DNA of 64,000 nt from Leuctra nigra (taxonomy: Eukaryota; Arthropoda; Insecta; Plecoptera; Leuctridae): positions 20,344,069 through 20,408,068 of the forward strand of contig OW203771.1 of NCBI GenBank assembly GCA_934045905.1. The letters run 5' to 3'. Shown piece after piece: positions 37,101-46,100 of the stretch (the first letter of the stretch is position 1; each line of letters begins with the position of its first letter). The position numbers and the translations under genes were made by a program. The notes below the pieces were generated by a model. The model had not been told where the DNA came from, ran no database searches, and saw only the letters and a list, made by a program, of their open reading frames with translations.

Positions 37101-40100
37101 TTGGGACCCATATAAAATAAATGAAATAACTCTTTTGGAGAAAGCACAGAGAATGGCTGTAAGGAGAGTGACGAATGAAACCAGGAAGTGGAAGATAAAG
37201 AGAAATGAAAAGGGAGTGGTTGTGAGAGAGTGGGTGAGTCCGACAGAGTTGATGAAGGAATTAAAGTGGGAGAAGTTGGAGGAAAGGAGAAAGGTAACGC
37301 GGTTATGTAATTTTTTTAGAATATATAAGCAAATTGGCGGGTGGAAACATTTTGGACAGTTTTTGAAATTGAAAAAAAAGAAACGAACAGATAAGCATGA
37401 ACATCAAATTATAGAATGGCCCATAAAAACGGATATTGGAAAAAATGCATTTTTATTAAGAACAATTAGAGAATGGAATAATTTGGAAGGTGTGTTTGAC
37501 TCCGTAGATATTGAGGAATGTAGTGTAAGAGAATTTAGGAATAAGTTAATTAGTTATATATTAGTAGAGTAATGAGTTATTTGATGTATAGTAGTAATGT
37601 TTAAATGTTAAATTTGTTGTAGTCTTAGTTTTGTTTATAATATTAATTAATATTCCTTGCCACCGGGGAAACCCATTTGTAAGATGAAAAATAAAATGAA
37701 ATGAAATGAAGTGTCTTTTGAGACACTTCTGTCTTTTGAGAATGATTAAAATAATTTCGAATTTAGTTAATAACTTTTAAAATAGCACACGATGGTATTG
37801 TTTTCAATTTTTTTCCTGATAGTATGTCCATATGTCTACCAGAAAAAAAGTTTTTTGTTAAAATCTAACGGTACAAAAATATTATTACTCAATTTTAGCT
37901 TAAAAATGACATGATTTTACTTGGCTGCCATAAGATAACATGGGGGATAAAACTCAAATTATCTCAGAAACTAGACACGAGACGTGTTTAATTTTTTCTG
38001 GGATTGTGTATGGCGTGATTATCAATAAGTACACATAATATTATGAAGATCTGAGACTATGAATTCGAGTGATCGCGCCACCTTAAACAATTGTATAGGA
38101 TCTTTGACAATTTTGGACAGAAACATTTTTTTTTTTTTTTTTTTTTTTTTTAATGAGTATGACTAATTAAATATTCTTAAAGGAATTAACTCATCAACAA
38201 AAATTGAATTTTTGCCATAATCTTCTCTACCTTGATTTGTGATTGAAATTGCGTAAACGTCAAGGGCCAAGTCTCCTCCGCTGGTGCAGTTTGAGGCAAC
38301 CGAGCAGTTCTGGGCACATCGCTCTCGGGGCAGAGTTGTACTGGGCAGAGCGTCTCCGCAGTAGCATTGTATGCTGGGAGAGAGCAAACACAAACACACA
38401 TGATCCAATCACGACATTCTCACAATCTCAGATGGGATGATGTTATTGAGCGAGCGACTCTTTTGGCACGGACCTCTTTTTTCTGTTACTTAGGCGCTAC
38501 AGGTCACAGTTTTTCTTCGATCGAGCTGAAATTTTGCACACATGTACGGACCATTTCTGGGCGTTGCATACTATATTTTTTTGAAACCGCTGATTGGCTC
38601 AAATGTAAAAAAAATCGATTGGTTAGGCCGATCAATTTGAAATTTTGACAAGTCTTTACGACCAACATGTCCTCAATCTTACAAAGTTTCAGCAAAATCC
38701 ACCCATTAAAGCTAAAGTTTAAAACCATATTTTCTGTGATTTTTTACATTTTAAACTAGAACCGTGTGACCGATCAACTTAAAACTTTGCATGGACCAAC
38801 ACTTTAGGTATTTTTGCCAGTTTTCAGACTAATCCGTCGTTATTTTCAAATTAATTATCCATACATATTGTAATATTAGCCAAATCGGAATAGCCGATGA
38901 CATGACTGAGTCTCACAATACCTTTCTACATCGTGATCCGAGTGCCAGCGAATGCCCGTGAATCTGTATCCCGTACACGCTCTCTTGCACAGCGCCGCCG
39001 AGTCAGTGTCCATGAACAATGTAAGAGTCCAATCCCGTGCGAGACTCCCTCCAACTCCAAAACATCCGCTACTCCCATCTAGTAACACGTTGGGATCAAT
39101 TTCAAAAACTAGTTGGTTCTTTGACTTCGTTAGTTGCGTAGTGTGGACACTGGACACCATACAATAGTACAGTCGCCTCCCAGACTTAGTTCTGGCGCAT
39201 CAGGGCACATCCCCTTGCTTGCGCCTGCAGGTTCGACAACTTTACATACATCGCAGTATGTACGTTGCCTATTAGCTATATACTTTGGGAACCACAACCG
39301 ATCGATAATGATGTAAACAAATCAATCCGAATAGCACGAGTCAATGGCTCGACGTAAATAATACTTTCCAAACAGTAATGTGATGTGGTCTGAGGAAAGG
39401 AACCTGATGGGGAAATAGGTAGTTTCTAGTTATCGCTAATCAAAGTTATAATGCGTAATACACTATTTTAATTTTATAAATAATGCCTTGAACGGCCGAC
39501 AAAATTATTTTATTAGACATCTCGAGTTTTCCTCTGCTATTTAGTGATCTTCAGGAGTAAATTACCCCCCCCCCCCCCCCACCTGATACCCCCCACACCG
39601 TAACCCCCTGATCGGATGGATTAATAGGGACACATCGAAATCTCACAAATTCAAACAAGACAAAATTTTACATTGGGCCTAAAAAATTCCAAAGATTATT
39701 TCACAAAAACATGGTCGTCGGCAGGATTTCAGCCAGAGGGGGGGGGGGGGGGGGGGGGCAGAGCAAGGAAAATGATTTTCCATGGATTAAGGGGGGTGTG
39801 ATGGTGCGGCCCCTCACACTGCTGGCGTTTTTTTTTTAGGTTTTTTGACATTTTGAAATCAATTTTGAAACGTTTTGAGGTGTATTTTGTTGAAACACAT
39901 AAAGTTGACACTTTGGTGTTGTGGGGGGTCCCACCTTGCCCCGCATGGATTTTTTGTTTTTGTGACGCTTTGAAATCAAGATTTTAAGTTTTTTGTTTAC
40001 AAAATTCAACTCGACGTTAAACAGCACAAAATGTTATGTTTCCGGACATTCCGGCACCCATACCTACACGAAGATATTGAGACGAAAATGTAATCATACA

Positions 40101-43100
40101 AATTATACATAAACTCATAAATCCTGAATAAAAGAAGGTGTTAACATTAATCAAACTAGTAATGAGATCTACAAGATTTGGATGGAAACGATTCAATATC
40201 AGATAATAAGATAAGAAGGTGGAAAACAGCTTTAATTTCACATTGACAAGCTATTTCCCACTTTCTTATCTTCTTATCTGATCTTGAATCGTTTCCATCC
40301 AAATCGTGTAGAGCTCATTACTAGTTTGATAAATGTTAACACCTTCTTTTATTCAGGATTGCCATTGTAAACTTACATCGTAACTTAAAATCGGAAAACA
40401 AAAGTAATAACAATTATTTGTAATTTTATTCTATTTTTTTTACTGTAAGATTTGTTACTCATTCGTAGAAAAAAAGCAGCAGTTTGAACTAGTACAAACT
40501 GATTTGCATATAAACAAGTATTTTAAACGAGGTTATCTCAAAAAACACTGGTTTTCCATATTATATTAAAGTCCAGACACTCTCAATTCATCCGGATCGT
40601 TTTCAAAAATGTTCTAGATTTGATACTTTTTTTATTAAGATTTTTTTTTATTTAAATTCAATCTCTCGGTATAGTTAGTTAGTTTGGAGTACTGCATATA
40701 TGAAACAACATTCAGCAGCGAACTTATAAAAATGTACAAATTTAAAAATTTAAACACTCAAATTGTTCTTTTTGTAACGAAACCTAAAAAAAAATTAAGG
40801 GAATGAGCTAAGTTTTAAAAATAATAAGTAAAATTTCTAACTACTATGACCTTGATTTAACAAATTCTACTATGTTAGTTTTCCGATATTCATTTTATTA
40901 CCTAAAAAAATGCGTTACAAAGTGGACATGCGTTACTAAATGGAACAGTGTCCCAAAGTTAACAGATTATAATATTATTATACTTGTGCAAACACATCAA
41001 GTATGTGCAAGTATGTGCAAACACATTGACTGAACTGCAAAACCTGCATTCTGCATATGTCATCGGCTTCTTTTGATGCATTTGCTTTATTATTTATCCA
41101 AATTAGTCCACTTTTTAAAGTAGATCGTTACATAAGTTGACTTGTTACTAAATGGACAAAAGGAACTTGCAAAATTCCAAGCAAAATAATAAAAACTAAG
41201 AATTTAATTTTGAATATTTCATTGCAAACATGAAAATGTGCAATATTCTGAAATAATTCAATTAAATATTGCAGGATTGCAATTAATTTTATCCGTTACA
41301 AAGTGGACGGCGATTAAACACGCTCGAGCACAGAATTTCTTCAAAACACCTTGTTGAAAGTGGAGAAGCTCCGTGAAATAAATTGAAATAGTGTGATTGA
41401 GGAAACATAATGGCAATAAAACTCCACTATCAACACAAAATTAATAAAAATGTAATCTAGTGGAGCGGTCGCTCCACCCAGCCAAGTCGTACCGTACACT
41501 CACACTCACTCAACATACCGTAAATGCCTAATAAACTGAGGAGCAAACCAACCACTTTTACTGTAAGCAACAACATGGCATTTTCGGCCTACTGGATCTT
41601 AAAATTGGAAAATCTCACATTGTTGCAAAATATCTTAATTTCGAGCTATGGCCCACCCCACCCCATATACCGAATTTGGGAACAATAGGGTATGTCATTT
41701 TCGTGCTAGAGGGCCGTGAAATATGTAAAATTACACCACTTTCTGATTCTGAAGATGATGATTCTGATGATATCAGGAAACACTGTTGACAGCGCCACAG
41801 CCTAAACGGCTGAGCCGATCGATCTGAAATTTTTACCATATATGCACTTTTGGCGTCTGATGATACCTTGTCCTTACGAATTTTTTGTGCCACCATTTTG
41901 AAACCGGAAGTGACGTCATATCTTAAAAACTGATGGACCAATTGGGACGAAACTAGCGCCAAACGATTCGGATGGTCTTCTCAATGAAATATCAACAGTC
42001 AAAATAGAAATGTACTTTTACCGAAACCGGAAATGACGTCATAAAAATGCCAAATTTGAATGAAATCATCTCTTATAACAATAACTACATATTCAGAAGG
42101 CTTATAATGTTACATAGCATTTAAAGACACAAATTTTAGGTGGCAGTGAAGTCAGCCGCCATTTTGAAAACCGGAAGTGATGCCATAACTCGAGAACGGC
42201 TGGACCAATTGGAACGAAACTTGCGCTATACTTTATAGCATATCATTTATGGCATATACATAGTAACAAGCACAACTTTCTTAGCAACCAAATCAAAAAG
42301 GCGTATTTTTTTAAAGGAATTATAGTCTTTGGTTCCACAATATATGCTACAAATTGTAAGAATAAACTGAAAAAAGGAATGATATCCCATAAAAAACACT
42401 CCGTGTAAAAATACCAGCCAAGTCTCTTCAACTAAAAAAAAAATAGAAGAAATCTAAAAATTCAGCACTGAAAAGTAGTGATATCAAAAAAAGGCCAAGT
42501 CAAAACTTTTAAAAATTACTTGGCGCATCGTTTTTCTATGGGATTATAGATATATTTTATGTATAGATGAGTATATTTGATTACCGACCTACTTCTATAC
42601 TATTTATATGCACGATGCGCCAAGTAATTTTTAAAAGTTTTGACTTGGCCTTTTTTTGATATCACTACTTTTCAGTGCTGAATTTTTAGATTTCTTCTAT
42701 TTTTTTTTTAGTTGAAGAGACTTGGCTGGTATTTTTACACGGAGTGTTTTTTATGGGTACAGGTTACAAGAAGACAGCTTTTGTGGGACACACTTGAAAC
42801 TCATAATTTCTAGCTGAAATGTATTATTTTATATTTACATTTTCATGTAAAAAGAGAGATAAATTTCTGTAGTGTTTTAATGACCATAGTCATATCATTA
42901 ATTCCAAAATAAGCTAAACATTGTTTTCTAAGGATACAGGGTCTGGGACATATAGGCAAATCTGTGCTTTCAACACATCAAGTATTGAAAAATCATAAAA
43001 TACATAAAAAGTTGCAATTTTTAGGGACATTGATGCTCAAATATATACCGAGAAAAATTTGAAAATAAGTCAGGGCATAGGTAAATTGGCTAAATTAAGC

Positions 43101-46100
43101 CAATACAAAAATACGAAAGTGGTGGGAGGCAAATCTACAACTCTTTTGAAAATTACCGATCAGATTTTTCGATTATAACCAAATAGCTGAGGCAATTAAG
43201 GTCACGTGACAGTTGTAAGCAAATGAGAGCACTTAGCTCTGGAGAGACATGATATTGTGTTTTTAGGTGAAACATTGTATCTTTGGCAATTTTTGATATG
43301 TAAACGTTTTTTAATGACCGGGAAAATATTCTAAATAAAATAAACTTATTAAACGAAAATCTCAATTTACACCATAAGGTTAATTTTCTCAGACCGCATT
43401 ACAAATAGACGATTACCTACTTTATATTAATTGAACACAAAAGTAGTAGCATTGATTTGCGGTGGGAAACATATTTATGATATAATGTAATTCTTATGAT
43501 TCAGAAAATTATAGTTGAGATGGTAAAATTGCAAAATCTAAATGGGTCTTAAATGTTTTACAATATCAAAAAACTATTCAATTTTAACATTATAGAAGCT
43601 AACTCATCTACCTGTCTCTGTTAATAAAAAATCCCTTAAATATCGGTCCAATTTCCAAAAGGTATAAATTGCGAAACATGTCATCGGCCCAAAATTTCTT
43701 TGCCAAAGTGGAGTCGCCAAAAAAAGTTTCGCTAAAAAGACGTAACTCATTTCTCTACTTTATCATCATTTTACAATAATTACTTTAATTACTCACATAC
43801 TCGAATAAGTTAACGCATTCGATTCGTATAAAAGTATATAGCAAATGCATTGTTACCCATGAAATAAATATAAAAAAAATTAATGAAGACTAGGTATGCA
43901 GATGTTATAGATATCTGTTATAGTTTTGTATGGTTTTGAAATTAAATTTGAATTATGTTTTTAAATTCATGAGGCATTGTTTGAAAAATCAAGTTTAAAT
44001 GCATTCAATTAAATTAAATCAAGTCTTATGCATTGAGTGATTCCTCAGACGAGGACAATTACAGAGCGATCGCGTTTTATTCTAGAAAGGGATTTATGAT
44101 TTTTCTGTGAATGAGATAACAACCTGCTATTTGTAAATAGTAAACAGACTCTCGAGTAAATATAGGTATGATCACTGCATGGAAGAAATAATATCTGTGG
44201 GATGGGAAGTAGTTATTGATTAGTTCATTGCCGCAATACCTGTTATCAACAACAAGGCTTCCCCACCCCATCCCAAAAACTACCCCTTGTTGTCCGTGAC
44301 TTTAATACTCTTGCTGTATTGCTGAATGCCTATGCTGCAAGGGTGGTAACTACTCCTAGAACAGATTGTACAGTCCATACTTCCAACAATTGTGCAAATA
44401 GTGATAGAAACATGAACATTTTGTGTACTTTCCAACTCGACCATGAGAAATCCAAAAATTTATTGACGTTGAATTCCTTTGAATTCCAATTAAATGTCAA
44501 ATAACACAAGAAATTGCCGACGTTTTGGAAATTTCAAAATTTTATAATATATAAATTTACTATTTTAAATACAAACCGTCGTTTTTTATTAAAATTTTAT
44601 TAAATCAGACTTCAATTAAATAATTAAGAAATTAAAATCAATCTCCAAATCCTTAATTCTGAATTTTAATAACTTGAAATCAGCGAGTAATATTTGATAC
44701 TAGAGAGCCCCGCCATGTAATACATGACCCTATTTGCTATCTCTCTGGGCAAGGCAATGCATAACTGAAGATGGACCACCATTAAAACAAAACTACTCTG
44801 CTATGCTGGCAAAGAATTGTCTCTCGTAACAATGTTTTTCACCTCATGGAATGACCGATCATTGCAAATCAAGGCTTTTTATAGTTATATCTGTGGAAGG
44901 TGCATACTTACCCCACACTAACCCCAATGCACACCTGTAGTGTACAACGTTAATTAGAAAAAAAGAAAACATGTGTAACTGTTTTTAAAATATTTAAATA
45001 TATCGTGAATAACTCAATATTATTATTTTAAGCATTTTAAGCATTATAAAAAATATAAACAGATACGACTCAATGTTAAATAAAAACAAAAACTTCAGTT
45101 GCATGGTATATAGAATTAAAATGATTTTATAATATTTGATCAAATATATCAAATATATATCAAATATAATATTTGATTATTTAACAACAGAATAAAATGT
45201 ATCTATATGATGATCGAATTCAGGTTCCAAAATTTTATTTAATCGAATCCTGTTTACAATTTATAATTATTGTGTCAGGAGATGTACATCATAGTCTAGG
45301 GTATTCTTCTCCGCAACCGATCAACGCGACTGGCCAAGTCCATCACGGGGGGCGGGGGGGGGGGGGGGGGGGGGGGGTCAAAATAAGAATAAATATTTGA
45401 AACTGAATTAAAACAAATAGGCGTGATTGATATTAAAATGGAATATGATTTGATTTGCAATTATGATGAACGAAAAGTGGTATCGAGATTTAATCGAAGT
45501 TCGTCACTTTTTATGTAATAACTAAAAAAATTACGAAATTTACTATATACAATTTTATGCATGTTTCCCCTTTCTAACTTATCCTGATTATTTAATCGTT
45601 CGCATATTCTCTGCACACATGAAAACATCAACGAACGATACAGTATTAGGTATGTAGGTGTACCAATTAAAATCTTTTGATAAAATGACGTAAAATGCTA
45701 AGTTGTGAAGTAAGCAGAAAATGTATGTTCTTGTTTGCTTGATATTTGTTTATATAGTCATATCAAATGAGAGACGTAATATTGGAAATTAGGTCCAATA
45801 TCAAAAGGTAACAATAAAATATACTCTGGACAGAAATGTTCCCTTGTGCCGCCCCCCCCCCCCCCCCCCATAACCCACTCCAAAAATTTCAGCATTTATT
45901 CACATGAAATGTTGGTAAAGCCATGATTCTAGTCAAGGTCTCCAGTGGAAATTCCAATATTTTCTTCACTGCCAAATGGATTCACTCCTACATTTGGAAA
46001 GTTTCGAAAAAAAGTGACTTTTTCAATGACAATTTGGTTTATATTTAGTATCTCTCTAAATACTTATCGGATTCAAACGAAACTTTTTGCTTGCCACTTC

